Source: Cyanobacteriota bacterium (GTDB lineage Bacteria; Cyanobacteriota; Cyanobacteriia; PCC-6307; Cyanobiaceae). From it: 54,782 bases of DNA. The notes beneath the pieces are model-generated. The model was not told the origin of the DNA. It did not search any database and saw only the letters and a list, made by a program, of their open reading frames with translations. The stretch lies in NCBI GenBank assembly GCA_026389265.1, contig JAPLIE010000136.1, forward strand, positions 1-54,782, written 5' to 3'. The translations under genes were made by a program, and so were the position numbers. The stretch's first letter is position 1. Every line of letters begins with the position of its first letter. Positions 17,557 to 25,690 of this stretch are shown in pieces.

Positions 17557-18630
17557 GTGGAGCTCCAGACCGCCCGCCTTCTGGCGGCCATGGGCCAGCG
17601 GCGGGTGGAGGTGGTCACCTACCGCCAGCGGCAAGCGGAGCATCCTTTTCTCGATGACCTCCTGTGCCGGGAGCCCGCCCCGGCACAGGCCCTCTGGATC
17701 GTGAGCTGGGGCTTTGATGTGCCCCCGCTGCTGCGACGCCTGCAGGGCCGCCCTGTGGCGTACCACGCCCACAGCAGCGGCTATGGCTTTGATCTGCCTG
17801 CCGGCGTGCCGGTGCTGGCGGTGAGTCGCAACACCCTGGGCTACTGGGGGAATCGGGCGCCCCGTAACCCGCTCTTCCTGGTGCCCAATGCCCTCGATCC
17901 GAAATGGTTGCGGCCGGGGTCGGTGGAGGTGCCCTGGCGCGATCCGCGGGGCGGGGCGAGGGCGGCCGAGCCCGGAGGCACACAGCGACAACCCGTGCCG
18001 GCCGCCAGCCCCGTATCCGTCGAGGCCTGGCCCCCCCCTGGGCCCCGCCGGCCGATCGACGTGCTGGTGCAGGTGCGCAAGAACAGCCACTACGTGCTGG
18101 AGCGGCTGGTGCCGGCCCTGCGGGATCGGGGGCTGCGGGTGGAGCTCCAGGAGGGCTGGGTCGACGATTTGGTCGAGCTGTTCCGCAGCGCCACCGTGGT
18201 GCTCTACGACTCCGCCGACTACTGGCGGGGCCGCAATGTGAGCGAGGGCTTCGGCCTGCCCCCGCTTGAGGCCCTCGCCTCGGGCTGTGTGGTGTTCAGC
18301 AGCCTCAACCACGCCCTGGCCGACAGCCTCGATCCCGGCCTGGTGGGACACCAGATCGGCTGCGGCAGCCTGGCGGCCGACCTGGAGCGCATCACCGCCG
18401 CCGTGGCCGATCCCCTCGCCTGGCAGGCAGATTCCCGCTCGCTGGCTGGGCTCCTCGACGAGTGTTCGGAGGCCGAACTGGTTCGCCGGTGGGAGCGGGC
18501 GTTAGCGGCGATCGAGGCCCACTGGCTCAGGGTGCTGAAGCAGGGGGTCCCCCCCCTGGTGAGCCCGGCGCCCTGGCGGCTCCGCCTGGATGGGCGGCTG
18601 GTGCGGCTGAGGCGCTGGCTGCGACGGTGA
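17557..18630 (+). CDS. glycosyltransferase (GT4-like) with unclear start codon
   Basis: 357 residues from the GTG at 17557. The C-terminal nucleotide-sugar site is clear (DVLVQVRKNSHYVLERLVP; VSEGFGLPPLEALASGCVVF). The first Rossmann strand and loop, however, lie upstream in frame as IRFLVPGTSGRFHCGGLL, so the natural protein probably starts near 17479. No ATG, GTG or TTG exists in frame between the stop at 17422 and 17557; only CTG (17464, 17479) is available. Either a rare start is used or a small frameshift or mutation has removed the start (a GTG at 17421 opens another frame). A Pro/Gly-rich linker (about residues 130-165) splits the two domains. The ABC transporter gene follows 39 bp later. 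Confidence 0.75.
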   Translation: MELQTARLLAAMGQRRVEVVTYRQRQAEHPFLDDLLCREPAPAQALWIVSWGFDVPPLLRRLQGRPVAYHAHSSGYGFDLPAGVPVLAVSRNTLGYWGNRAPRNPLFLVPNALDPKWLRPGSVEVPWRDPRGGARAAEPGGTQRQPVPAASPVSVEAWPPPGPRRPIDVLVQVRKNSHYVLERLVPALRDRGLRVELQEGWVDDLVELFRSATVVLYDSADYWRGRNVSEGFGLPPLEALASGCVVFSSLNHALADSLDPGLVGHQIGCGSLAADLERITAAVADPLAWQADSRSLAGLLDECSEAELVRRWERALAAIEAHWLRVLKQGVPPLVSPAPWRLRLDGRLVRLRRWLRR

Positions 18631-18669
18631 TGAACGGCGAACCCGCCGACATAGCGTGATTCAACTCTT

Positions 18670-20520
18670 TTGGCCCTGGCATTGCCTGCCCTGCCGCTGC
18701 TCCAGAGCCGCACGCTCCAGGAACTGAAGCGGCTGTTCAGCTATCTCCCCAGACGGCGGCTGCGCACCCTCTTGGTTCTGGTGCCGCTCTCGATGATGCC
18801 CGGCATCATCGACCTCGCCTCGATCGCGGTGGTGGCCCGCTTGATGGGCACCCTGGTGGGCCACCATCTCGACGATCTGATCCCCGGCATGCGGGTGTTC
18901 GGGGGCAACGGCATCGACCAGAGCCTCTGGTTGATCGGCATCTTTGTGGGCCTGGCCTGGATGTCATCGGCCACCAAGCTGAGCCTCCGCTTCCTCCAGT
19001 ACCGCCTGACGGCCCGGGTGTGGGGCGATCTGTCCCGCCTCCTGTTCCAGCGCCTGCTCCAGCAGGACTATCGCTACCACCTCAGCCAGAACCGATCCCG
19101 GTTCTCGGCCCTGCTGCTCAGCAATGCCCGCCGGGTCTCCGACTCCACGGTGATTCCTTTCCTGCTGATGCTCAGTGCCATTCCCTCGGTGCTGCTGCTC
19201 TCCTTCGGGATTCTCTTCATCGGCCGCTGGCTCTCGGTGGGCCTGATCATTTCCCTGGTGGTGGCCTTTCTCACCATCTCGATGGCGGCCACGCCCTATC
19301 TCCGCCATGCCGCCCGCAAGCGACTGCGCAAGGAGCAGCAATCGGCCGGGATGCTGATCGAGACCCTCAGCTCGGTGGCCGATGTGCAGCTCAGCCACAC
19401 CGAGTCCTATTTCGCCGGTCGCTTCAACGACACCATCGCCGAGACGGAGGATTCGGTGTGGACCTCCGAGCTGCTGCCGGAGGTGCCGCGGATTCTGATC
19501 GAACCCTTTGGCATCACGATGATCTTCGTGGTGGGCGCCCTGCCGGCCCTGCTCAGCGGGGATCCCACCCGGGTAGGGGGCATCATCCCCTTCCTCTCCT
19601 CGGTGGCGGTGGCGGCCCTGCGGCTCACCCCGCCCCTGCAGGACATCTTCCGCTCCCTCACCCAGCTGCGAGGCGGCCTGCCCCAGGTGAGCGAGTTGCT
19701 CGATGTGCTCGACCTCTCCTCGGAGCGCCCCCTGCTCTCCAGCCCGGATGTGCCAAGCCCCGCCGGCATCTTCCCCCGTCACACGATTCGGCTCCAGAAG
19801 GTGTCGTTCCGCTACGAGAGCGGTGATGACTGGCTGCTCAACGATCTCAACCTCACCATCCCGGTGGGCTCGCGGGTGGCCTTGGTGGGTCGCACCGGCA
19901 GCGGCAAGACCACGACGGCCCATCTGCTGCTGGGGCTTCTCCATCCCGAACGGGGCTGCCTGGAGCTCGATGGTGTTCCCGTGACCGCCAACGATCTGCC
20001 GGCCTGGCAGGCCTGCTGCGCCCATGTGCCCCAGATGATCCATCTCCTCAATGGCAGCCTGCTCGAAAACATCGCCTTCGGCATTCCCGAGGAGGCGATC
20101 GATCGCGACCGCATCTGGGAGTCGCTGGAGGCTGCCCAGCTGGCTGACGACGTGGCCGAACTGCCGTATGGCCTTTACACGCCGGTGGGTGAGAACGGCG
20201 TGCAGCTCTCAGGCGGCCAGCGTCAGCGCCTCGCCCTGGCCCGGGCCTTCTACCGCGATGCCCGCTTTCTGGTGATGGATGAGGCCACCAGCGCCCTCGA
20301 CAACCGCACCGAACTCAATCTGATCGAATCCTTGCAGGTGATCGGCCGCCGCTGCACCACCCTGGTGATCGCCCACCGGCTCAGCACGGTGCAACGCTGC
20401 GACCGCATCTATGAATTCGACGGCGGCCGGGTCAAGGCAGCCGGTTCCTTCGCCGATCTGCAGCGGGATTCGGCCACCTTCCGCGAGCTGGCCCGCTTAG
20501 AGGCCCTCTCCGCTGAGTGA
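18670..20520 (+). CDS. ABC exporter, fused membrane and ATPase domains
   Basis: 616 residues. The N-terminal type-I exporter membrane domain has about six spans (residues 30-340). The ATPase domain (about 375-610) has Walker A GRTGSGKTT (near residue 407), Q-loop VPQM, signature LSGGQRQRLALARA, Walker B FLVMDEATSALD and the H-loop IAHRLST. It resembles MsbA-like half-transporters, which act as dimers to export lipids, glycolipids or peptides. The start is TTG at 18670, giving MALALPALPLL; no strong ribosome site is visible. The helicase gene starts 10 bp after the stop. A surface-glycan role is suggested only by the neighbouring glycosyltransferase. Confidence 0.9.
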   Translation: MALALPALPLLQSRTLQELKRLFSYLPRRRLRTLLVLVPLSMMPGIIDLASIAVVARLMGTLVGHHLDDLIPGMRVFGGNGIDQSLWLIGIFVGLAWMSSATKLSLRFLQYRLTARVWGDLSRLLFQRLLQQDYRYHLSQNRSRFSALLLSNARRVSDSTVIPFLLMLSAIPSVLLLSFGILFIGRWLSVGLIISLVVAFLTISMAATPYLRHAARKRLRKEQQSAGMLIETLSSVADVQLSHTESYFAGRFNDTIAETEDSVWTSELLPEVPRILIEPFGITMIFVVGALPALLSGDPTRVGGIIPFLSSVAVAALRLTPPLQDIFRSLTQLRGGLPQVSELLDVLDLSSERPLLSSPDVPSPAGIFPRHTIRLQKVSFRYESGDDWLLNDLNLTIPVGSRVALVGRTGSGKTTTAHLLLGLLHPERGCLELDGVPVTANDLPAWQACCAHVPQMIHLLNGSLLENIAFGIPEEAIDRDRIWESLEAAQLADDVAELPYGLYTPVGENGVQLSGGQRQRLALARAFYRDARFLVMDEATSALDNRTELNLIESLQVIGRRCTTLVIAHRLSTVQRCDRIYEFDGGRVKAAGSFADLQRDSATFRELARLEALSAE

Positions 20521-20530
20521 GACTGCGGCG

Positions 20531-22930
20531 ATGAGCGCATTTCTGGCCGGCCTCAACGATGCCCAGCGTCGGGCTGTGGATCACCACACCGGTCCCCTGC
20601 TGGTGGTGGCCGGGGCCGGAAGCGGCAAGACCCGCGCCCTTACCCACCGCATCGCCCACCTGATCGGCCACCACGGCGCCGATCCGGGCTCCCTGTTGGC
20701 GGTGACCTTCACCAACAAGGCCGCCCGCGAGATGAAGGAGCGGCTGGAGCTGCTACTGGCCCAGAAGCTGGCCCAGAGCCAGTACGGCCAACCCTGGAGC
20801 ACCCTGCCACCGATCGAGCAGAAGCGGCTGCGCAGCCGCATCTACCGGGAGGTGATCAAGGACCTCTGGATCGGTACCTTCCACGCCCTGTTCGCCCGGC
20901 TGCTGCGCTTCGACATCGACAAGTTCAGCGATCCCGAGGGCCTCAGCTGGACGCGCCAGTTCTCGATCTACGACGAGAACGACGCCCAGAGCCTGGTGAA
21001 GGAGATCGTGACCCAAGAGCTGCAGCTCGATCCCAAGCGCTTCGAGCCTAAGAAGGTGCGCTGGGCGATCAGCACCGCCAAAAACCAGGGCCTGCTGCCG
21101 GCCCAGCTGGAGGCGAAGGCCGAGGGGCTGCGCGACCGCAAGGTGGCCGAGGCTTACAGCCTTTACCGGCGCGCCCTGGCCGCCAACAACGCCCTCGACT
21201 TCGACGACCTGCTGCTGCTGCCGGTGCAGTTGCTGCAGCAGAACGCCCAGATCCGCTCCTACTGGCACCGCCGCTTCCGCCACGTGCTGGTGGATGAATA
21301 CCAGGACACCAACCGTACCCAGTACGACCTGATCAAGCTGCTGGTGACCGACGGGCGCGACCCGGAAACGTACAACGAATGGGAGGGCCGCTCGGTGTTC
21401 GTGGTGGGCGATGCCGACCAGAGCATCTACAGCTTCCGCGCCGCCGATTTCACGATCCTGATGGGCTTCCAGGCCGATTTCGGCGATGGCGCCCCCGACG
21501 ATGCCACCGCCACGATGGTGAAGCTGGAGGACAACTACCGCTCCACCGCCACGATTCTGGAGGCTGCCAATGCCCTGATCGCTCACAATTCCGAGCGGAT
21601 CGACAAGGTGCTGCGGCCCACCCGCGGCGAGGGGGAACCGATCAGCCTCACCCGCTGCGACGACGAGATCGCCGAGGCGGAAGCGGTGGTGCATCGCATG
21701 CGGATGCTGGAGGCGGCCCATCCGGAGCTGGGTTGGGGGTCGATGGCGGTGCTCTATCGCACCAACGCCCAGAGCCGGGCGATGGAGGAATCCCTGGTGC
21801 GCTGGGGCATTCCTTACCTAGTGGTGGGGGGCCTGCGCTTCTACGACCGCCGCGAGATCAAGGATGTGCTCGCCTACCTGCGGCTGCTGGTGAACCCGGC
21901 CGACACCGTGAGCCTGCTGCGGGTGCTGAATGTGCCCAAGCGCGGCATCGGCAAGACCACCGTGGAGCGGCTCACCGATGCGGCCAACCAGCTGGGGGTA
22001 CCCCTCTGGGAGGTGGTGAGCGATGCCGAAGCAGTGCGTTCGCTCGGGGGTCGTTCAGCCAAGGGGCTGTTGCAGTTCGGGGAGTTGATCCAGGACCTGC
22101 AGCGCCGCAGCCAGGAGGCGCCGCCTTCGGAGCTGGTGCAGCGGGTGATGGAGCAGAGCGGCTACGTGGCCGAGCTGCTGCACGAGGCCACCGATGAAGC
22201 GGAGGAGCGCCGCCGCAACCTGCAGGAGCTGGTGAACGCCGCCCTGCAGTACCAGGAGGAGAACGAGGAGGGCGATCTCGAGGGCTTCCTCTCCGGCGCC
22301 GCCCTGGCCAGCGACGCCGATTCCAAAGACACCGCCGCCGACCGGGTGACCCTGATGACACTCCACGCCAGCAAGGGCCTGGAGTTTCCGGTGGTGTTCC
22401 TGGTGGGGCTGGAGCAGGGGCTCTTCCCCAGCTACCGCTCCCTCGATGACCCAGCGGCCCTGGAGGAGGAGCGTCGGCTCTGTTATGTGGGCATCACCCG
22501 GGCCAAGGAGCGGCTGTTCCTCTCCCATGCCAGCGAGCGGCGGCTGTGGGGCGGTATGCGGGAGCCCGCGGTGCCCTCGGTGTTCCTCTCCGAGCTGCCC
22601 GAAGCCCTGCTCCAGGGCGACATCCCCCGCAGCGGCGGCGCGGCGATCCGGCGCGAGCAGCGGCTCGATCGCCTCACCCGCGTCGACCGGGAGGAGAGCC
22701 GCCGGGTGGCCGGTGGCGGCGAGGCCGGGGCCCCCACCAATGCCGTGCGCCGCCGCAGCGGCGTGAGCTGCACCTGGGCCGTGGGTGATCGGCTGCTGCA
22801 CAGCAGCTTCGGCGAGGGCACCGTGACCCACCTGTTCGGCAGCGGCGAGAAGATCTCGATCGCCGTGAAGTTTGAGGGGATGGGGCCGAAGATCCTCGAT
22901 CCGCGGCTGGCGCCGATCCAGCCGCTCTGA
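20531..22930 (+). CDS. pcrA: ATP-dependent DNA helicase, UvrD/PcrA type
   Basis: 799 residues, superfamily 1A 3'-5' helicase of DNA repair and replication restart. Motif I is VVAGAGSGKTRALTHR (residues about 25-40), then FTNKAAREMKERLE, motif II VDEYQDTNRTQY, motif III VVGDADQSIYSFRAAD, motif IV YRTNAQSRAMEE, motif V LMTLHASKGLEFPVVF and motif VI EERRLCYVGITRAKERLF. The C-terminal tail (VGDRLLHSSFGEGTVTHLFG) is the Tudor-like domain seen in PcrA. The start is ATG at 20531. Confidence 0.95.
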   Translation: MSAFLAGLNDAQRRAVDHHTGPLLVVAGAGSGKTRALTHRIAHLIGHHGADPGSLLAVTFTNKAAREMKERLELLLAQKLAQSQYGQPWSTLPPIEQKRLRSRIYREVIKDLWIGTFHALFARLLRFDIDKFSDPEGLSWTRQFSIYDENDAQSLVKEIVTQELQLDPKRFEPKKVRWAISTAKNQGLLPAQLEAKAEGLRDRKVAEAYSLYRRALAANNALDFDDLLLLPVQLLQQNAQIRSYWHRRFRHVLVDEYQDTNRTQYDLIKLLVTDGRDPETYNEWEGRSVFVVGDADQSIYSFRAADFTILMGFQADFGDGAPDDATATMVKLEDNYRSTATILEAANALIAHNSERIDKVLRPTRGEGEPISLTRCDDEIAEAEAVVHRMRMLEAAHPELGWGSMAVLYRTNAQSRAMEESLVRWGIPYLVVGGLRFYDRREIKDVLAYLRLLVNPADTVSLLRVLNVPKRGIGKTTVERLTDAANQLGVPLWEVVSDAEAVRSLGGRSAKGLLQFGELIQDLQRRSQEAPPSELVQRVMEQSGYVAELLHEATDEAEERRRNLQELVNAALQYQEENEEGDLEGFLSGAALASDADSKDTAADRVTLMTLHASKGLEFPVVFLVGLEQGLFPSYRSLDDPAALEEERRLCYVGITRAKERLFLSHASERRLWGGMREPAVPSVFLSELPEALLQGDIPRSGGAAIRREQRLDRLTRVDREESRRVAGGGEAGAPTNAVRRRSGVSCTWAVGDRLLHSSFGEGTVTHLFGSGEKISIAVKFEGMGPKILDPRLAPIQPL

Positions 22931-22969
22931 AGCTGGGGCGCCAGCGGCTCCAGCCAGAAGAGCGCCACC

Positions 22970-23131
22970 CTAGAAGATGGAGTAGATGAACGGCGCCACC
23001 ACCGAGCCGTGGGTGAGCACCAGCAGGGCGCCCATCATCACGATCGTGACGATCAACGGCGCCAGCCAGAACTTCTTGCGGACCTTCAGGAAGTCCCAGA
23101 TGTCCTTGGTGAGATCGAGAAGGGCTTCCAT
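22970..23131 (-). CDS. 53-residue membrane protein, SxtK/DUF5989-like
   Basis: Small gene with ATG at 23131 and TAG at 22972-22970. An amphipathic N-terminus (MEALLDLTKDIWDFLKVRKK) precedes a single membrane span (about residues 22-41: WLAPLIVTIVMMGALLVL) and a short tail. Size, layout and position after a carbamoyltransferase and an SxtJ protein match the DUF5989/SxtK-type small proteins. Function is not known; it may anchor or scaffold the carbamoyltransferase at the membrane (inference). Its stop lies 39 bp from that of the convergent helicase. Confidence 0.8.
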   Translation of the reverse strand: MEALLDLTKDIWDFLKVRKKFWLAPLIVTIVMMGALLVLTHGSVVAPFIYSIF

Positions 23132-23199
23132 CGCGGCAGGGGGGTGGAGTGGGACTTGGGCTGGATGGCTGGGGCTTGATTGAGGCTTTGTGGGGCGAC

Positions 23200-23604
23200 T
23201 TAAAAGATTCGCTTGAAGTGCACGCTGGGGTCGGAGCGCACCTCCCGGTAGGTTTCGGCGGCGTTGCGCCGACGCCGCAGGGGATCATGGCCCAGGATCC
23301 GCATCAGCAGCGCAATCGGTTGCAGCACCAGCAGGTACACCGCCCCCAGGATCAGGTGGCTGTTGATCCAGCCGAGGCCGTGGCCGAGGGCCATCCAGCC
23401 CCGATAGGGCCAGGCCAGGCTGCGGGGCCAGGCGATGCCCAGGGCCAGGGCCGGGATGCCAATCCACAGGGTCCATTCCCGGAAGGGGTGACCGTGCAGG
23501 GCGGGCAGCAGCCAGCCCAGCACGACTGGAAACACGATGCCGATCAGCAGGCCGAACTCCCGCAGCTGCCGCGGGCTGGGGGCGAGGGCGGTGGTGCTGG
23601 CCAT
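23200..23604 (-). CDS. SxtJ-family membrane protein
   Basis: 134 residues from the ATG at 23604. Three to four hydrophobic segments are visible (about 16-34, 43-60, 63-78 and 85-104: LREFGLLIGIVFPVVLGWLL, WTLWIGIPALALGIAWP, LGAVYLLVLQPIALLMRILG). The basic C-terminus (DPLRRRRNAAETY, SDPSVHFKRIF) is typical of SxtJ-like proteins, which occur beside O-carbamoyltransferases; the biochemical role is not established. It lies 144 bp after the carbamoyltransferase and 68 bp before the 53-residue gene, all on one strand, so one transcript is likely. Confidence 0.82.
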   Translation of the reverse strand: MASTTALAPSPRQLREFGLLIGIVFPVVLGWLLPALHGHPFREWTLWIGIPALALGIAWPRSLAWPYRGWMALGHGLGWINSHLILGAVYLLVLQPIALLMRILGHDPLRRRRNAAETYREVRSDPSVHFKRIF

Positions 23605-23748
23605 GGCGGGGGGGGTGGGGGGCGACGGGATTGGGTCTGCGGCCCTGGGGTGGTGGAGCCTGGGAATGGAGCGGCGGCGCCTCAAGCTGCGGACTCTGGC
23701 TTGGCCTGGCGCTTACGGGGCCTGGGCGGTTCAGCGCGCCCTGGGCGC

Positions 23749-25617
23749 TTAGTCGAGTTCGAATTCGTTCTTCCAGCTCTCATCCTGGTTGCGTTTGGGC
23801 TGTTCTTCCTTGAGCAGGAGCTGATTCTCCAGCACCAGCACATCCATCTCGGTGCGCATGAAGCAGCGGTAGGCGTCTTCGGGGGTGCACACGATCGGCT
23901 CGCCGCGCACGTTGAAGGAGGTGTTCACCAGGGTGGGGCAACCGGTGCGGCGCTGGAAGGCCTTAATCAGGTTGTAGTAGCGGGGGTTGGTGCGGGGGCC
24001 CACGGTCTGCACCCGGGCGGAGTAATCCACATGGGTGATCGCCGGCAGCGAGGAGCGGCTCAGCTTGAGCTTCTCGATGCCAAACAACTGCTCCGCTTCG
24101 GGTCCCATCGGCGTGCAGAGCTCTTGCTTCACCGGCGCCACCAGCAGCATGTAAGGGCTGCTGGCCGATAGCTCAAATTGGTTAGCCACCTCCTCCTCCA
24201 GCACCGAGGGCGCGAAGGGGCGGAAGCTCTCGCGGTACTTGATCTTCAGGTTCATCACGCTCTGCATCTGGCGGTTGCGTGGGTCGCCGAGGATCGAGCG
24301 GCCCCCCAGGGCGCGGGGACCGAACTCCATGGCGCCGTTGAACCAGCCGATCACCTTGCCGGCATCGAGCAACACGGCCAGCCGCTCAAACAAAGGGCCA
24401 TCCTCCAGGTATTGGAAGGGGGCCTCCACGCTGCGCAGGTAGGTCTGCACCGCCTCGTTGGAGAAGCGCGGGCCCAGGTAGGTGCCCCGCATGGCGTCGT
24501 CGGGCTGGGGGGTGCGGGCGCCCTGGAAGTGCTGGTGCCAGGCCACTAGGGCTGCGCCGAGGGCCGAGCCGGCATCGCCGGAGGCGGGCTGAATCCAGAT
24601 GCGCTCAAAGATCTCCTCCCGTAGCAACTTGCCATTGGCCACGCAGTTGAGGGCCACCCCGCCGGAGAGGCAAAGGTTGGTGGCGCCGGTTTCGCGGCGC
24701 AGGGTGCGGGCCAGCTTCAGCACGATCTCTTCGGTGACCTCCTGGATCGAGGCGGCCAGATCCATGTGGAATTGGCTCAGCTCCGTTTCGCCTTTGCGGG
24801 GCGGCCTTCCAAACAGCTGGTGGAATTTGCGGCCGGTCATCCGGAAGCCGCGGTGGAACTTGAAGTAGCTCAGATCCAGCCGAAAGGTGCCATCGCTCTT
24901 GATGTCGACGAGGTGCCGTCGAATGATTTCGGCATAAATGGGTTTGCCGTAGGGGGCGAGCCCCATCAGCTTGTATTCGCCTGAATTCACCTTGAAGCCG
25001 CAGTAATAGGTGAAGGCCGAATAAAGAAGCCCCAGCGAATGGGGGAAGCTGATTTCCCACAGCGAGGTGAGCTTGTTGCCTTCCCCAAGCCAGGCGGAGG
25101 TGGTGGCCCATTCCCCGACCCCATCCATGCAGAGCACGGCGGCATTGTCGAACGGGCTCGGATAAAAGGCGGCGCCAGCGTGGGAGAGGTGGTGTTCGGA
25201 GAAGAGCAGTTCGGGCAGGGCTATTTTAGCCGGTTCTGGTTCACCCCGCTGCTGGGCCATTTCGATGGCGAGCTGGAGCAACGACTTGCGGATTTCAGAT
25301 TTGAGAAACAGCTTTTCCTTCAGCCACACCTGCATGGCGGCCACAAAGGAACGTCCACCCCGGGGCGCGGCACCCAGATAGGTTTCGAGCAACCTTTCGA
25401 AGGTGAGCAGGGGCTTTTCATAGTAAATAATCGCATCCAGTTCCTGGAGCCGCAGTTGTTGGCTGTCCAGGCAGAAGCGCACGGCATGGGTGGGAAAGCC
25501 GGCGTCGTGTTTCTTGCGTGTAAACCGCTCCTCTTGGGCGGCAGCAAACACGGATTCTCCCTCGATCAGGGCGGCGGCGCTGTCGTGGTAGTAGGCCGAG
25601 ATGCCAAGGATTTTCAT
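23749..25617 (-). CDS. O-carbamoyltransferase (NodU/TobZ/SxtI family)
   Basis: 622 residues from the ATG at 25617, where MKILGISAYYHDSAAALIEG begins as in the family. The N-terminal Kae1-like domain binds ATP, metal and carbamoyl phosphate (EERFTRKKHDAGFP; EHHLSHAGAAFYPSPFDNAA; CMDGVGEWATTSAWLG; CLSGGVALNCVANGKLL). The C-terminal YrdC-like domain has MEFGPRALGGRSILGDPRN and CPTLVNTSFNVRGEPIVCTP. Members make carbamoyl-adenylate and carbamoylate hydroxyls of sugars, aminoglycosides or saxitoxin. In this setting the acceptor is most likely a surface sugar. It heads the triad with the SxtJ- and SxtK-like genes. Confidence 0.92.
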   Translation of the reverse strand: MKILGISAYYHDSAAALIEGESVFAAAQEERFTRKKHDAGFPTHAVRFCLDSQQLRLQELDAIIYYEKPLLTFERLLETYLGAAPRGGRSFVAAMQVWLKEKLFLKSEIRKSLLQLAIEMAQQRGEPEPAKIALPELLFSEHHLSHAGAAFYPSPFDNAAVLCMDGVGEWATTSAWLGEGNKLTSLWEISFPHSLGLLYSAFTYYCGFKVNSGEYKLMGLAPYGKPIYAEIIRRHLVDIKSDGTFRLDLSYFKFHRGFRMTGRKFHQLFGRPPRKGETELSQFHMDLAASIQEVTEEIVLKLARTLRRETGATNLCLSGGVALNCVANGKLLREEIFERIWIQPASGDAGSALGAALVAWHQHFQGARTPQPDDAMRGTYLGPRFSNEAVQTYLRSVEAPFQYLEDGPLFERLAVLLDAGKVIGWFNGAMEFGPRALGGRSILGDPRNRQMQSVMNLKIKYRESFRPFAPSVLEEEVANQFELSASSPYMLLVAPVKQELCTPMGPEAEQLFGIEKLKLSRSSLPAITHVDYSARVQTVGPRTNPRYYNLIKAFQRRTGCPTLVNTSFNVRGEPIVCTPEDAYRCFMRTEMDVLVLENQLLLKEEQPKRNQDESWKNEFELD

Positions 25618-25690
25618 CGGGTGTTCGTCATTGCGGCCTTGGGTTGAGCGGGAGGGAGTTGGGGTGGTGGCACGGACAATTCTGCCCCTT

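Noticed and set aside
18964-20043. 359-codon minus-strand frame opposite the ABC transporter
   Set aside because: Antisense shadow without recognisable domains.
22905-22946. 8-bp inverted repeat between pcrA and the 53-residue gene as terminator
   Set aside because: The arms are 22 bases apart, the left arm is inside pcrA, and there is no T-tract; could be chance in GC-rich DNA.
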